Source of the DNA: an uncultured Prevotellaceae bacterium
Lineage (GTDB): Bacteria > Bacteroidota > Bacteroidia > Bacteroidales > Bacteroidaceae
Direction: 5' to 3'
NCBI GenBank assembly: GCA_902780025.1
Contig: CACZDV010000025.1
Span: 1 to 46,492 of the forward strand
Length of the DNA: 46,492 nt
Part shown: positions 33,170 to 46,492 of the stretch, one piece after another
Layout of the letters: the number at the start of each line of letters is the position of its first letter
Position numbering within the stretch: position 1 is the stretch's first letter
Translations under genes and position numbers: made by a program
The notes under the pieces: model-generated
What the model was told of the DNA's origin: nothing
Databases searched by the model: none
Seen by the model: only the letters and a program-made list of their open reading frames with translations

Positions 33170-34846
33170 ATGAAGACAGACATACAGATTGCAAGGGAAT
33201 GTGAGCTGAAGCCCATCGGCGAAATAGCATCCCAATTGGGCATCGACCCGGAAACGATTGAGCCCTACGGACGCTACATGGCCAAGGTGCCAGTACAGCT
33301 GATAGACGAAGAGAAGGTAAAGCAGAGCCGACTGATACTGGTGACGGCCATCAGTCCCACGAAGGCGGGTATCGGCAAGACCACCGTCAGCATTGGTCTG
33401 ACCTTAGGCTTGAACAAGATAGGCAAGAAGGCGGTGGTAGCCCTGCGCGAACCGTCGCTGGGTCCCTGCTTCGGCATCAAGGGTGGTGCTGCCGGCGGCG
33501 GCTATGCCCAGGTGCTGCCGATGGAGAAGATTAACCTGCATTTTACAGGCGACTTCCACGCCGTCACCTCAGCCCACAACACCATCAGCGCCCTGCTCGA
33601 CAACTATCTCTTCCAGCACCGCAAGGATGGTTTTTCGCTGCGCGAGATTTACTGGAAGCGCGTTCTTGATGTAAACGACCGCTCGCTGCGCAACATCGTC
33701 ACCGGACTGCGGGGCGACGGCGTGGTATCAGAGACCGGCTTTGACATTACGCCAGCCTCAGAACTGATGGCCATTCTCTGTTTAGCCACAAGCGAAGAGG
33801 ACCTTCAGCGGCGCATCGAGAACATCGTGTTAGGCATCACCTCTGACGGACAGCCCTTCCGGGTGCGCGACCTCGGTGTGGCAGGAGCCATCACCGTACT
33901 GCTGCGCGACGCTCTGAGTCCTAACCTGGTTCAGACGACGGAACACACGCCAGCCTTCATCCACGGCGGCCCGTTTGCCAACATCGCCCACGGATGTTCG
34001 AGCGTAGTAGCAACAAAGATGGCAATGACCTACGGCGACTATGTGGTGACGGAGGCAGGCTTCGGCGCCGACCTTGGAGCCGAGAAGTTCTTCGACATCA
34101 AGTGCCGCAAGGCGGGGCTTCAACCAAGACTCGTGGTCATCGTAGCCACCACCCAGGGACTGAAGATGCACGGCGGCGTAGACCTGGAACACATCAAGGA
34201 GCCCAACACCCAAGGACTGCGCGAAGGCCTGAAGAACCTGAACCGCCATATCAACAACATGCAGGGTTTCGGACAGCCCGTAGTGGTGACGTTGAACCGC
34301 CACGAAACGGATATCGACGAAGAAATAGATATCGTACGGAAGAACTGTGAGGACCAGGGAGTAGCCTTTGCCGTGAACGAAGCCTTCCTGCGCGGTGGCG
34401 ACGGAGCCGTGGAACTGGCGCAGACCGTCGTCAACACCATCGACCGCATACAGCCACTGCCCATCCACTTCACCTACCCAGAGAACGATTCCATCGAAGG
34501 AAAGATAGAAAAGGTGTGCAAGCGCATCTACGGTGCTGCCGCCATGGAGTTTACCAAGACGGGCAAGAAAAGGCTGGAGGCTATCAGAGAGATCTTTGCC
34601 AACGACGAAGCTATCCGCCACTACCCCGTCTGCATTGCCAAGACACAATACTCGTTTACCGCCGACAGCACCCGCTACGGCTCGCCTGAAGGTTTTACGA
34701 TTCGCATCCGCGACATCATCCTGAACTGCGGCAGCGAGATGATTGTGGCCATTGCCGGCGACATGCTCCGCATGCCGGGACTGCCCAAGAGCCCACAGGC
34801 AGAACGTATCACCATCGTCGATGGTGAAATAGAAGGGTTATCATAA
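33170..34846 (+). CDS. fhs: Formate-tetrahydrofolate ligase
   Basis: Fhs makes 10-formyltetrahydrofolate from formate, ATP and tetrahydrofolate for purine and fMet synthesis. The 558-residue length is usual. Features: P-loop [14 protein letters not shown] near residue 66-79, [70 protein letters not shown], and [12 protein letters not shown] at the C-terminus. The ATG at 33170 ([10 protein letters not shown]) fits the family; an upstream Met at 33137 overlaps the promoter. It is a single-gene unit with its own promoter and ends at a strong bidirectional hairpin. Confidence 0.97.
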   Translation: MKTDIQIARECELKPIGEIASQLGIDPETIEPYGRYMAKVPVQLIDEEKVKQSRLILVTAISPTKAGIGKTTVSIGLTLGLNKIGKKAVVALREPSLGPCFGIKGGAAGGGYAQVLPMEKINLHFTGDFHAVTSAHNTISALLDNYLFQHRKDGFSLREIYWKRVLDVNDRSLRNIVTGLRGDGVVSETGFDITPASELMAILCLATSEEDLQRRIENIVLGITSDGQPFRVRDLGVAGAITVLLRDALSPNLVQTTEHTPAFIHGGPFANIAHGCSSVVATKMAMTYGDYVVTEAGFGADLGAEKFFDIKCRKAGLQPRLVVIVATTQGLKMHGGVDLEHIKEPNTQGLREGLKNLNRHINNMQGFGQPVVVTLNRHETDIDEEIDIVRKNCEDQGVAFAVNEAFLRGGDGAVELAQTVVNTIDRIQPLPIHFTYPENDSIEGKIEKVCKRIYGAAAMEFTKTGKKRLEAIREIFANDEAIRHYPVCIAKTQYSFTADSTRYGSPEGFTIRIRDIILNCGSEMIVAIAGDMLRMPGLPKSPQAERITIVDGEIEGLS

Positions 34847-34848
34847 TA

Positions 34849-34878
34849 ATGAAGCCCCGCCGATTGGCGGGGCTTCAT
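34849..34878. terminator. Bidirectional hairpin between fhs and rpoC
   Basis: ATGAAGCCCCGCC (34849-34861) and GGCGGGGCTTCAT (34866-34878) form a perfect 13-bp stem with a GATT loop. It lies between two convergent genes and can stop transcription from both sides, although the T runs are short. Confidence 0.8.
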
Positions 34879-34900
34879 CATTAAGAATTCATATTCTGAA

Positions 34901-37900
34901 TCAGTTGTTCACATCTTCGAGGACGGCCTCTTCAGCAAAGTCGAGCACGTTCTTGCGGTTAGCCTGCATGCGCTCATACTCTTCCTTGGAGCCGACGATA
35001 ATCTTGTCGAACTCGCGCAGACCAGTACCAGCAGGGATGAGGTGACCGCAGATAACGTTCTCCTTCATGCCCTCCAAGTGATCCTGCTTGCCGCGGATGG
35101 CAGCTTCGTTGAGCACCTTCGTGGTCTCCTGGAACGATGCAGCCGACATGAACGACTTGGTCTGCAATGCAGCACGAGTGATACCCTGCAGGATCTGAGT
35201 CGACGTAGCAGGAACGGCATCACGCACCTGAACGAGCTTCAGGTCGCGGCGCTTCAGCATGGAGTTCTCGTCGCGCAGACGACGGGCAGTGACAATCTGA
35301 CCAGCTTTGAGGTTTTCGGAGTCACCGGCATCGGTCACCACCTTCTTACCCCAGATACGGTCGTTCTCCTCAGAGAAGTCGAGCTTGTCGATAATGTCGG
35401 ACTCGAGGAACGAGGTGTCGCCCGGATCGTTAATCTGCACCTTGCGCATCATCTGGCGGACGATAATCTCGAAGTGCTTATCGTTAATCTTGATACCCTG
35501 CAGACGATAGACGTCCTGCACCTCGTTGACGATGTACTCCTGAACGGCGGTCGGGCCCTTGATGGCCAGAATGTCGCTCGGCGTGATGGCACCGTCGGAG
35601 AGCGGCGTACCAGCACGTACGGCATCGTGCTCCTGCACCAGAATCTGCTTGGAGAGCGATACGAGGTACTTGCGCTGTTCACCAGTCTTAGAGGTGACGA
35701 TGATCTCGCGGTTACCACGCTTCACCTTACCCATGGTGACCTCACCGTCGATTTCGCTGACGACAGCGGGGTTCGACGGGTTACGGGCCTCGAAGAGCTC
35801 GGTGACACGGGGCAGACCGGCGGTGATATCACCACCCTTGGCGGCTGCACGAGGAATCTTCACTAACGTCTCACCAGTCTTGACGGTCTGGCCATCCTCG
35901 ACGACCACGTGACCACCCACGGGGAAGTTGTAGGTACCAATCTTCTCGCCATCGGCACCGATGACGTCGCAGGTAGGCACCTTCGACTTGTCCTTCGACT
36001 CGGTGATAATCTTCTCAGTCAGACCGGTAGTCTCGTCAGTCTCGGCACGGAAGGTAACACCCTCGATGACGTCGTTGAACTTCAGCGTACCGGCATACTC
36101 GGTGACGATAACGGCATTGAAGGGGTCCCACTGGGCAATCTTCTCGCCCTTCTTCACCACATCACCATTCTTATAATAGAGCGACGAACCATAAGGCACG
36201 TTCACCGTAGAGAGCACAATCTTGGTGTTGGGATCAACGAAACGCATTTCACCCAGACGGCTGACTACCATCTCACAATCACGGCCATCCTCGTCGAACG
36301 GAACGGTACGCACCTCTTCCATCTCGATCTTGGCCTGCTCGTATTTGCAGACGATGCTGGCATTGGCAGCTGCGTTGGCAGCCACACCACCAGCGTGGAA
36401 CGTACGGAGGGTCAGCTGTGTACCCGGCTCACCGATGGCCTGTGCAGCGATGACACCGACGGCCTCACCCTTCTGCACCATGCGACGGGTAGCGAGGTTA
36501 CGGCCATAGCACTTGCGGCAGACACCCTTCTTGGACTCGCAGGTGAGCACCGAACGAATCTCCACGCTCTCAATCTCAGCCTTCTCAATAGCATCAGCCA
36601 CGGCCTCGGTAATCTCCTCACCAGCCTCGATGATGACATCGCCGGTCTTGGGATTGATGATATCGTGGACGCTGACGCGGCCTAAGATGCGCTCTGCCAA
36701 ACTGGAGATGACCTCGTCGCCATTCTTCAAAGCCGTGCAGACAAGTCCGCGCAGGGTGCCGCAGTCCTCTTCAGTGATAATCACATCGTGGCTGACGTCC
36801 ACCAGACGGCGGGTCAGATAACCAGCATCAGCTGTCTTCATAGCGGTATCAGCCAGACCCTTACGAGCACCGTGGGTAGAGATGAAGTACTCCAGCACGG
36901 ACATACCCTCCTTGAAGTTCGACAGAATGGGGTTCTCAATAATCTGGTGTCCCTCGGCACCGGCCTTCTGAGGCTTGGCCATCAGACCACGGATACCAGA
37001 GAGCTGCTTGATCTGGTCCTTACTACCACGGGCACCAGAGTCGAGCATCATGAACACAGCGTTGAAGCCCTGGTCGGCCTCAGTCATCTGCTTCAGCAGG
37101 ATGTTACCGATATCATTGTTGACGTGCGTCCAGGTATCGATAACCTGATTGTAACGCTCGTTATCGGTGATGAAGCCCATGTTATAGTTGTCGGTGATCT
37201 GACGAACTTCCTCGTTACCCTTGGCAATGAGCTCAGCCTTCTCCTTCGGGATGATGATGTCGTCGAGGTTGAACGACAGACCGGCCTCGTAAGCCATACG
37301 ATAACCCAGGTTCTTAATACCATCGAGGAACTCGCAAGCCTCGGCAAAACCTACGTTCTTGATGACGTCGGCAATGATGTCGCGCAGCGACTTCTTCGAA
37401 ATGACCTTGTTGACATAGCCTACCTCGTCAGGAATGATACCGTTGACGATGACACGACCAACAGAAGTCTCCACAGCGTGGGTGAACTTATTACCGTTCT
37501 CGTCGCGGTCCTCAACGACTACCTTGACCAAAGCATGGAGGTCGCACTTACCCTCATTGTGGGCAATGATGGCTTCCTCAGGACCGTAGAACGACAATCC
37601 CTCACCCTTGGCACCTGGACGAATCTTAGAAATATAGTAGAGACCAAGCACCATATCCTGTGACGGCACGGTGATAGGTGCACCATTGGCAGGATTCAGG
37701 ATGTTGTGGCTCTGGAGCATCAGCAACTGTGCCTCGAGGATAGCCTCGTTGGACAGCGGGAGGTGGACAGCCATCTGGTCACCGTCGAAGTCGGCGTTGA
37801 AAGCCGTACATGCCAACGGATGGAGCTGGATAGCCTTACCCTCAATCATCTTAGGCTGGAATGCCTGGATACCAAGACGGTGCAGGGTCGGTGCACGGTT

Positions 37901-39241
37901 GAGGAGCACGGGGTGACCCTTCATGACGTTCTCGAGGATATCCCAGATGACCGGCTCACGGCGGTCGACAATCTTCTTGGCCGATTTCACGGTCTTGACG
38001 ATACCACGCTCAATGAGCTTGCGGATGATAAACGGCTTGTAGAGCTCAGCGGCCATCAACTTAGGCAGACCGCACTCACCCATCTTCAGTTCAGGACCGA
38101 CGACAATCACCGAACGGGCTGAATAGTCGACACGCTTACCGAGCAAGTTCTGACGGAAGCGGCCCTGCTTACCCTTCAGCGAGTCGCTGAGAGACTTCAG
38201 CGGGCGGTTGGAGTCGCTCTTCACGGCTGAGGACTTGCGGCTATTGTCGAACAAAGAGTCGACAGCCTCCTGCAGCATACGCTTCTCGTTGCGCAGGATA
38301 ACCTCGGGAGCGTGAATCTCCATGAGGCGCTTCAGACGGTTGTTACGAATGATGACACGACGATAGAGATCGTTCAGGTCGGAGGTAGCAAAGCGGCCAC
38401 CATCCAGGGGAACGAGCGGGCGCAGCTCAGGCGGCGTCACGGGGATAATCTTCATGATCATCCACTCAGGACGGTTGATGCCCTTCTCCACACTCTGGCG
38501 GAAAGCCTCGACCACCTGCAGGCGCTTCAAAGCCTCGTTCTTGCGCTGTACTGAAGAGTCAGTATTGGCGCGGTCACGCAGTTCGTAAGAGAGCGAGTCG
38601 AGGTCGAGCTGAGTCAGCAACTCGTAAATGGCCTCTGCACCCATCTTGGCGATGAACTTGTTGGGATCGCTATCGTCCAGATAGTCGTTGTTCTCGCCAA
38701 CCACGTTGTCAATGATATCGTTGTACTCCTCCTCAGAGAGCAGGTCATACTTGTTAGCACCAAGGGCATCATTACCCTCACCATCCTTCTTGCCAGCCAT
38801 TACACCCGGCTGAATCACGATGTAACGCTCATAATAGATGACGGCATCGAGCTTCTTGGTGGGCAGACCCAGCAGATAGCCAATCTTATTGGGCAATGAA
38901 CGGAAATACCAGATATGAGCCACGGGTACAACGAGCTCGATGTGACCAGCACGCTCACGACGTACTTTCTTCTCAGTCACCTCCACACCACAACGGTCGC
39001 AGACAATACCCTTATAACGGATACGCTTGTACTTGCCGCAGGCGCACTCATAGTCCTTGGTAGGACCGAAGATACGCTCACAGAACAATCCGTCGCGCTC
39101 AGGCTTATAGGTACGGTAGTTGATGGTCTCGGGTTTGGTGACTTCGCCAAAGCTGCTCTCGAGGATATCCTCGGGCGAAGCAAGTCCGATGGTAATCTTG
39201 GTGAAATTACTCTTTGTCTTATTATCTTTCTTGAAAGCCAT
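34901..39241 (-). CDS. rpoC: RNA polymerase beta' subunit
   Basis: The catalytic beta' subunit, about 1446 residues. The start [13 protein letters not shown] at 39241 is chosen because it is the usual Bacteroidetes N-terminus; an upstream TTG lies in a repeat. N-terminal zinc site: [20 protein letters not shown] near 62-80. Catalytic Mg site: [14 protein letters not shown] near 480. Clamp and rudder regions read PMT-like [21 protein letters not shown]-terminal zinc site: [13 protein letters not shown] near 900. Trigger-loop region with [16 protein letters not shown]. It follows rpoB with a 36-base gap containing a 7-bp repeat. The C-terminus ends in an acidic tail ([10 protein letters not shown]), and a terminator lies just past the stop. 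Confidence 0.98.
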   Translation of the reverse strand: MAFKKDNKTKSNFTKITIGLASPEDILESSFGEVTKPETINYRTYKPERDGLFCERIFGPTKDYECACGKYKRIRYKGIVCDRCGVEVTEKKVRRERAGHIELVVPVAHIWYFRSLPNKIGYLLGLPTKKLDAVIYYERYIVIQPGVMAGKKDGEGNDALGANKYDLLSEEEYNDIIDNVVGENNDYLDDSDPNKFIAKMGAEAIYELLTQLDLDSLSYELRDRANTDSSVQRKNEALKRLQVVEAFRQSVEKGINRPEWMIMKIIPVTPPELRPLVPLDGGRFATSDLNDLYRRVIIRNNRLKRLMEIHAPEVILRNEKRMLQEAVDSLFDNSRKSSAVKSDSNRPLKSLSDSLKGKQGRFRQNLLGKRVDYSARSVIVVGPELKMGECGLPKLMAAELYKPFIIRKLIERGIVKTVKSAKKIVDRREPVIWDILENVMKGHPVLLNRAPTLHRLGIQAFQPKMIEGKAIQLHPLACTAFNADFDGDQMAVHLPLSNEAILEAQLLMLQSHNILNPANGAPITVPSQDMVLGLYYISKIRPGAKGEGLSFYGPEEAIIAHNEGKCDLHALVKVVVEDRDENGNKFTHAVETSVGRVIVNGIIPDEVGYVNKVISKKSLRDIIADVIKNVGFAEACEFLDGIKNLGYRMAYEAGLSFNLDDIIIPKEKAELIAKGNEEVRQITDNYNMGFITDNERYNQVIDTWTHVNNDIGNILLKQMTEADQGFNAVFMMLDSGARGSKDQIKQLSGIRGLMAKPQKAGAEGHQIIENPILSNFKEGMSVLEYFISTHGARKGLADTAMKTADAGYLTRRLVDVSHDVIITEEDCGTLRGLVCTALKNGDEVISSLAERILGRVSVHDIINPKTGDVIIEAGEEITEAVADAIEKAEIESVEIRSVLTCESKKGVCRKCYGRNLATRRMVQKGEAVGVIAAQAIGEPGTQLTLRTFHAGGVAANAAANASIVCKYEQAKIEMEEVRTVPFDEDGRDCEMVVSRLGEMRFVDPNTKIVLSTVNVPYGSSLYYKNGDVVKKGEKIAQWDPFNAVIVTEYAGTLKFNDVIEGVTFRAETDETTGLTEKIITESKDKSKVPTCDVIGADGEKIGTYNFPVGGHVVVEDGQTVKTGETLVKIPRAAAKGGDITAGLPRVTELFEARNPSNPAVVSEIDGEVTMGKVKRGNREIIVTSKTGEQRKYLVSLSKQILVQEHDAVRAGTPLSDGAITPSDILAIKGPTAVQEYIVNEVQDVYRLQGIKINDKHFEIIVRQMMRKVQINDPGDTSFLESDIIDKLDFSEENDRIWGKKVVTDAGDSENLKAGQIVTARRLRDENSMLKRRDLKLVQVRDAVPATSTQILQGITRAALQTKSFMSAASFQETTKVLNEAAIRGKQDHLEGMKENVICGHLIPAGTGLREFDKIIVGSKEEYERMQANRKNVLDFAEEAVLEDVNN

Positions 39242-39247
39242 AATTCT

Positions 39248-39274
39248 CAATTTTCAATTTTCAATTTTCAATTA
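39248..39274. repeat. 7-bp tandem repeat CAATTTT between rpoB and rpoC
   Basis: Three exact CAATTTT heptamers (39248, 39255, 39262) and a partial fourth (CAATTA) fill most of the 36-base rpoB-rpoC gap. Confidence 0.8.
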
Positions 39275-39277
39275 CCT

Positions 39278-43090
<3,813 letters not shown>

Positions 43091-43114
43091 ATTTATACTA
43101 TTAAGACAAGAAAA

Positions 43115-43147
43115 GGTTAGGGACTACCGACTGGGGAGTCCCTAACC
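43115..43147 (-). terminator. Attenuator-like hairpin between rplL and rpoB
   Basis: GGTTAGGGACT and AGTCCCTAACC form a perfect 11-bp stem across an 11-base loop, followed on the minus strand by TTTTC. The weak T run suggests partial termination or an RNase site, as known for the rplL-rpoB gap in other bacteria. Confidence 0.75.
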
Positions 43148-43170
43148 AAAAGTTATTGATTTGTAACTGA

Positions 43171-43563
43171 TTACTTCAGCTCGACCTCGGCACCAGCGGC
43201 CTCGATGGTCTTCTTCAGGTTCTCAGCCTCTTCCTTAGACAGGCCTTCCTTAACGGTAGCGGGAGCACCGTCAACGAGGTCCTTAGCTTCCTTCAGACCC
43301 AGACCGCAAGCTTCCTTCACAGCCTTCACGACCTGAAGCTTAGCAGCACCGGCTGACTTCAGCACAACGTCGAAAGAGCTCTTCTCCTCAGCAGCAGCGG
43401 CGTCACCACCAGCAGCAGCGGGACCAGCAGCAACAGCAACAGCTGCAGCGGCGGGCTCAATTCCATACTCGTCCTTCAGGACAGTTGCCAACTCATTTAC
43501 TTCTTTTACAGTAAGGACAGTAAGGTTTACCAACTCTTCTGCAATAGCTTTAATATCTGCCAT
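43171..43563 (-). CDS. rplL: Ribosomal protein L7/L12
   Basis: A 130-residue stalk protein of the large ribosomal subunit that recruits translation factors. It has the N-terminal dimerisation region ([20 protein letters not shown]), an Ala-rich hinge ([20 protein letters not shown]) and the conserved C-terminal domain ([40 protein letters not shown]). It is complete. It follows rplJ by 50 bases and precedes the attenuator-like hairpin and rpoB. Confidence 0.98.
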   Translation of the reverse strand: MADIKAIAEELVNLTVLTVKEVNELATVLKDEYGIEPAAAAVAVAAGPAAAGGDAAAAEEKSSFDVVLKSAGAAKLQVVKAVKEACGLGLKEAKDLVDGAPATVKEGLSKEEAENLKKTIEAAGAEVELK

Positions 43564-43613
43564 TTCTATTTAAATTTTTAATTGTTTTTTAATGTAAATG
43601 TTATCTGTTTCGC

Positions 43614-44129
43614 TTATTTGTTACGCTCAGCGATAGCGTCAAGCAGGCCATGGATCTTGCCACCGGCGTTCAAGCCAGAAACGACGTTCTTGATCGGAGA
43701 CTGCAGCAAAGCAACAACCTCGGCAATCAACTCGTTCTTGCTCTTGATAGCAACCAGCTCATCAAGCTTGTCAGCACCAACGAAGAAGCTTTCCTCTGCG
43801 TATGCACCCTTCAGGGCGGGAATGCCTTCCTTCTTGTACTCCTTAATCAGCTTGGCAGGAACATTGGCCGTCTGGGTAAACATCACAGCGGTGTTACCCT
43901 TCAGACACTCATACAACGGAGAGAAATCAATCTCTGAAGCCTCAAATGCCTTCTGGAGAAGCGTGTTCTTCACCATCAGCAACTTGATCTCGTTCTTGAA
44001 GCACTTACGGCGCAGGTCAGAGGTCTTCTCAGCGTTCAGTCCGGTAAGGTCTACCAGATAGAAGTGAGGGAAACTCTTGAGCTGTTCGCCGAGCTCTACG
44101 ATAATAGTATCTTTTACTTCCTTTTTCAT
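43614..44129 (-). CDS. rplJ: Ribosomal protein L10
   Basis: A 171-residue protein that anchors L7/L12 dimers on the large subunit. Typical features: FYLVDLTGLNAEKTSDLRRK, IKLLMVKNTLLQKAF, LKGNTAVMFTQTANVPAKLI, and the C-terminal helix that holds L7/L12. It is complete. In many bacteria L10 with L7/L12 represses its own mRNA by binding the leader; the 58-base rplA-rplJ gap is short and holds the out-of-frame remnant of rplA, so any such leader would overlap it. Confidence 0.97.
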   Translation of the reverse strand: MKKEVKDTIIVELGEQLKSFPHFYLVDLTGLNAEKTSDLRRKCFKNEIKLLMVKNTLLQKAFEASEIDFSPLYECLKGNTAVMFTQTANVPAKLIKEYKKEGIPALKGAYAEESFFVGADKLDELVAIKSKNELIAEVVALLQSPIKNVVSGLNAGGKIHGLLDAIAERNK

Positions 44130-44187
44130 TTGTCTAATCTTTTAACGAGTTATTCAACTGATTTAGGATCTACCTTGATACCCTTAC

Positions 44188-44832
44188 TCATAGAAAGATA
44201 CTCTTGATGTATGTACCCTTGGCAGCAGCAGGCTTCAACTTGATGATGGTAGAGATGAACTCCTTCGCATTCTCAAAGATCTGGTCAGCAGTAAAGGTCA
44301 CCTTACCGATTGACGTGTGCACGATACCGGCCTTGTCAACCTTGAAGTCAATCTTACCCTGCTTCACTTCCTTCACTGCCTTAGCAACGTCCATAGTCAC
44401 AGTACCGCTCTTCGGGTTCGGCATCAGGCCACGAGGACCGAGGACACGACCGAGAGGGCCCAGCTTACCCATGCAAGACGGCATCGTGATGATAACATCA
44501 ACATCGGTCCAACCCTGCTTGATCTTGTCGATATACTCGTCGAGACCAACGTAGTCGGCACCTGCCTCCTTGGCAGCAGCTTCCTGGTCGGGTGTACAGA
44601 GAGCGAGCACACGGGTCACCTTACCAGTACCGTTCGGCAGCGACACAACGCCACGAACCATCTGGTTGGCTTTACGCGGGTCAACGCCCAAGCGTACATC
44701 GATATCAACCGAAGCCTCAAACTTGGTGGTGGTGATCTCCTTCACCAGCGCAGCGGCTTCTTTCAACGTGTAGGCTTTCCCTGCTTCAACCTTATCAGCT
44801 ACCAACTTTTGATTTTTTGTCAGTTTACTCAT
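44188..44832 (-). CDS. rplA: Ribosomal protein L1, truncated by a frame break near its C-terminus
   Basis: L1 forms the mobile stalk beside the ribosomal E site and represses its own operon in many bacteria. The protein is normal through GTYIKSIF (214 residues) and then stops at TGA (44190-44188). The normal ending continues in another frame: from 44194 to 44150 the DNA reads [14 protein letters not shown] and a TAA. Relatives that I remember have a few more residues before SKGIKVDP, so a deletion of about 10 bases best explains the break. The lost part is the last ~15 residues. All core motifs ([32 protein letters not shown]) are intact, so the protein may work. Confidence 0.9.
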   Translation of the reverse strand: MSKLTKNQKLVADKVEAGKAYTLKEAAALVKEITTTKFEASVDIDVRLGVDPRKANQMVRGVVSLPNGTGKVTRVLALCTPDQEAAAKEAGADYVGLDEYIDKIKQGWTDVDVIITMPSCMGKLGPLGRVLGPRGLMPNPKSGTVTMDVAKAVKEVKQGKIDFKVDKAGIVHTSIGKVTFTADQIFENAKEFISTIIKLKPAAAKGTYIKSIFL

Positions 44833-44853
44833 TGTCTTAATTGAAGTTATTTG

Positions 44854-45294
44854 TTATTTACCAGGGAAGTCCCCTTTTACAGTGATACCCATACTACGAG
44901 CTGTACCGGCAATCAGCTTCATTGCAGACTCAACGGTAAAGCAGTTCAGGTCGGCCATTTTATCCTCGGCGATGGCACGAACCTGATCCCAGGTTACGCT
45001 GGCCACCTTCTTACGGTTAGGCTCGGCAGAGCCGCCCTTGACCTTGGCTGCTTCCAGCAGCTGGACAGCTGCGGGAGGAGTCTTGATAACAAAACTGAAT
45101 GACTTGTCAGCATAGTAGGTGATAACGACAGGAAGAATCTTGCCTGCCTTATCCTGGGTTCTGGCGTTGAACTCCTTGCAGAATCCCATAATGTTGATAC
45201 CCTTCGAACCCAGAGCAGGACCGACGGGGGGAGAGGGATTTGCAGCGCCACCTTTAATCTGTAATTTGATTAATCCAGCAACTTCTTTAGCCAT
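44854..45294 (-). CDS. rplK: Ribosomal protein L11
   Basis: L11 binds 23S rRNA at the GTPase-associated centre. At 146 residues it is complete: [20 protein letters not shown] near the N-terminus, [27 protein letters not shown], and the rRNA-binding C-terminal domain ([28 protein letters not shown]). It sits 21 bases before rplA. The 101-base gap to nusG has no gene and carries a short G/C-rich segment (GGGAGGCTTCCACTCC on the minus strand) that could be part of a leader, without clear assignment. Confidence 0.98.
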   Translation of the reverse strand: MAKEVAGLIKLQIKGGAANPSPPVGPALGSKGINIMGFCKEFNARTQDKAGKILPVVITYYADKSFSFVIKTPPAAVQLLEAAKVKGGSAEPNRKKVASVTWDQVRAIAEDKMADLNCFTVESAMKLIAGTARSMGITVKGDFPGK

Positions 45295-45395
45295 TTCTGT
45301 TTTTAATATTTATTTTGATTGTTATATAAGCCGCAGGAGTGGAAGCCTCCCAAGACCGTATATAGAGAATCGGGCATACCGTAACAAATTACGCC

Positions 45396-45941
45396 CTATT
45401 CCTTTTCTACCTGATTGAAAGAGAGTTCGAGCGGGGTCTTGCGACCGAAGATCTTCACATTCACCTTCAGCTTGTGCTTCTCGGCATTCACCTCCTCGAT
45501 GATACCGCTGAAGCCGCTGAACGGGCCGTCAGTCACCTTCACCGACTCGTCGACGGTGAACGGGATGCTGATTTCCTCAGACCGGATAGCCGTCTCCTCT
45601 GCTGTGCCGAGGATGCGGTTGATGTCAGCCTGACGAACAGGAGTCGGATTGTCAAGACCACCCAGGAATCCTAAAACATTAGGAGTGAAACGCAACGTAT
45701 GAGCGACTTCTCCCTGAAGATTAGCCTCCACCAAGACATAGCCAGGAAGAAAGAGCTTCTCCTTGACTACACGCTTACCGTTACGAAGCTGGGCATACTT
45801 CTCCGTCGGAAGCAGAATCTGACCGACGTTGGCCTCCAGCACCGGGTCATGCTTCATCAAAGCCTCCAGATACTCCTTGACCTTAGCCTCTTTTCCGCTA
45901 ACGGCGCGCAGCACGTACCACTTCATTCCTGTTCCTGCCAT
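45396..45941 (-). CDS. nusG: Transcription termination/antitermination factor NusG
   Basis: NusG binds RNA polymerase and couples it to Rho or the ribosome. It is 181 residues with the N-terminal NGN domain ([44 protein letters not shown]) and the C-terminal KOW domain ([38 protein letters not shown]). It is complete with no insertion. It follows the damaged secE by 21 bases. Confidence 0.98.
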   Translation of the reverse strand: MAGTGMKWYVLRAVSGKEAKVKEYLEALMKHDPVLEANVGQILLPTEKYAQLRNGKRVVKEKLFLPGYVLVEANLQGEVAHTLRFTPNVLGFLGGLDNPTPVRQADINRILGTAEETAIRSEEISIPFTVDESVKVTDGPFSGFSGIIEEVNAEKHKLKVNVKIFGRKTPLELSFNQVEKE

Positions 45942-45962
45942 CTCTCTTACCTTTTTACTGGA

Positions 45963-46110
45963 TTACATTCCGAGTGAATAGATACCAGTCATCACAAACT
46001 TGAACACACTGTCCATAGCCCAAACAACCAAGGCAATCACCAAGGATGCAGACAAGACAACAACGGCGCTGTGAGCAAGCTTTGCAATAATTAATAAATT
46101 TCTTCAACAT
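45963..46110 (-). pseudogene. secE: Preprotein translocase subunit SecE with internal deletion and frameshift
   Basis: SecE is the small essential subunit of the SecYEG channel. The start (MLKKFINYCKA, 46110-46078) and the end (AHSAVVVLSASLVIALVVWA and MDSVFKFVMTGIYSLGM, 46076-45963) are both recognisable, but they are in different frames and the conserved middle, which normally holds the V.WP motif before the membrane segment, is missing. The total is 148 bases, about 45-50 short of a normal ~62-64-residue gene. The junction lies at two GCT triplets four bases apart, a pattern seen with slippage-type deletions. Position between tRNA-Trp and nusG confirms identity. Confidence 0.85.
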
Positions 46111-46129
46111 CTTTCTTATATCCTATTAG

Positions 46130-46202
46130 CACGGGAAGGAGGACTCGAACCCACGACCCTCGGTTTTGGAGACCGATGCTCTACCAACTGAGCTATTCCC
46201 GT
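46130..46202 (-). tRNA. tRNA-Trp (CCA anticodon)
   Basis: Acceptor arms ACGGGAA and TTCCCGT pair perfectly. The D arm reads GCTCAGTTGGTAGAGC, the anticodon stem-loop TCGGTCTCCAAAACCGA with CCA in the loop, and the T loop TTCGAGT. The T stem has a mismatch. CCA is not encoded at the 3' end. The gene lies between tuf and secE, where Bacteroidetes commonly have tRNA-Trp. Confidence 0.97.
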
Positions 46203-46206
46203 AAGT

Positions 46207-46232
46207 AAGCCCCCGCCCATTGACGGGGGCTT
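46207..46232 (-). terminator. G/C-rich hairpin between tuf and tRNA-Trp
   Basis: AAGCCCCCG (46207-46215) and CGGGGGCTT (46224-46232) form a perfect 9-bp stem. There is no T run after it on the minus strand, so it may be a processing or pausing hairpin that separates tuf mRNA from the tRNA rather than a full terminator. Confidence 0.6.
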
Positions 46233-46284
46233 GGTTTTATTGTTTGTCAAGTGTGTCGCTGTGTCACAGCAACCTACTAAACGA

Positions 46285-46492
46285 TTAGTCCTCGAAGACC
46301 TCAGTGATCTGACCAGAACCAACGGTACGGCCACCTTCGCGGATAGCGAAGCGCAGACCCTGGTTCAGAGCCACAGCGTAGATCAGCTCAACGGTGATCT
46401 CAACGTTATCACCAGGCATCACCATCTCAACGCCAGCGGGCAGAGTGATCTCACCCGTGCAGTCCATGGTGCGGAGGTAGAACTGGGGACGA
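46285..46492 (-). CDS. tuf: Elongation factor Tu, C-terminal part (cut by the window edge)
   Basis: The last ~68 residues of EF-Tu, the GTPase that brings aminoacyl-tRNA to the ribosome. The reading frame enters from the window end ([18 protein letters not shown]) and contains [16 protein letters not shown] and the terminal [21 protein letters not shown] typical of domain 3. The true start lies beyond 46492. Confidence 0.97.
   Translation of the reverse strand, partial: RPQFYLRTMDCTGEITLPAGVEMVMPGDNVEITVELIYAVALNQGLRFAIREGGRTVGSGQITEVFED

Overview
The window reads as chromosomal DNA from a Bacteroidales bacterium, most likely a Prevotella-like member of the Prevotellaceae. Evidence: promoters of the Bacteroidetes form (TTG, 20 bases, TAnnTTTG), weak or absent Shine-Dalgarno sites, lipoprotein signals with acidic residues after the cysteine, TonB receptors, a BtuG-like propeller, and the tuf - tRNA-Trp - secE - nusG - rplKAJL - rpoBC order. 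This assignment is inferred from gene content, not from a database search.

Layout. 1-342 is gene-free and holds two tandem repeats and a hairpin. 343-8302 (minus strand) is one co-directional run: outer-membrane porin, imelysin lipoprotein, di-heme oxidoreductase, compact ResB/CcsA cytochrome c assembly protein, cobQ, cbiB, greA. 8635-10885 (plus) holds a DUF4252 protein, an ECF sigma factor, a probable membrane anti-sigma factor, a second DUF4252 protein and a TSCPD protein. 11047-17187 (plus) is a four-gene corrin-ring operon in which every gene is a two-enzyme fusion (CobJ-CbiC, CbiE-CbiT, CbiG-CobM, CbiJ-CbiD). 17120-20531 (minus) is cobB-btuF-btuC. 20604-26321 (plus) is a cobalamin riboswitch, a TonB receptor, a lipoprotein form of the cobalt chelatase CbiK, a second TonB receptor and a strong terminator. 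26331-32687 (plus) is a second riboswitch followed by btuB, btuG, btuF, btuC and cobS. 32711-33028 is a DUF3467 gene divergent from fhs (33170-34846). 34901-46492 (minus) is the tuf/tRNA-Trp/secE/nusG/ribosomal protein/RNA polymerase cluster.

How it fits together. The window combines cobalamin capture at the outer membrane (BtuB, BtuG), periplasmic transfer (two BtuF/BtuC pairs), a possible extracytoplasmic metal-chelatase function (CbiK), most of the anaerobic corrin-ring enzymes, and late steps (CobB, CobQ, CbiB, CobS). No btuD ATPase, cbiL, cobA, cobU, cobT or cobC is present in the window, so these must be encoded elsewhere or be absent.

Most unusual points. (a) Short tandem repeats (7, 9 and 11 bp) and small palindromes lie in-frame inside many cobalamin genes. 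(b) CobQ lacks its glutamine amidotransferase domain but keeps its C-terminal tail. (c) A block of about 140 bp carrying a promoter occurs upstream of both the sigma-factor operon and the corrin-ring operon. (d) secE and rplA carry frame-breaking deletions, which would be surprising in essential genes and should be checked against reads. (e) The barrel part of the third TonB receptor plus btuG is visibly richer in A+T than its neighbours.
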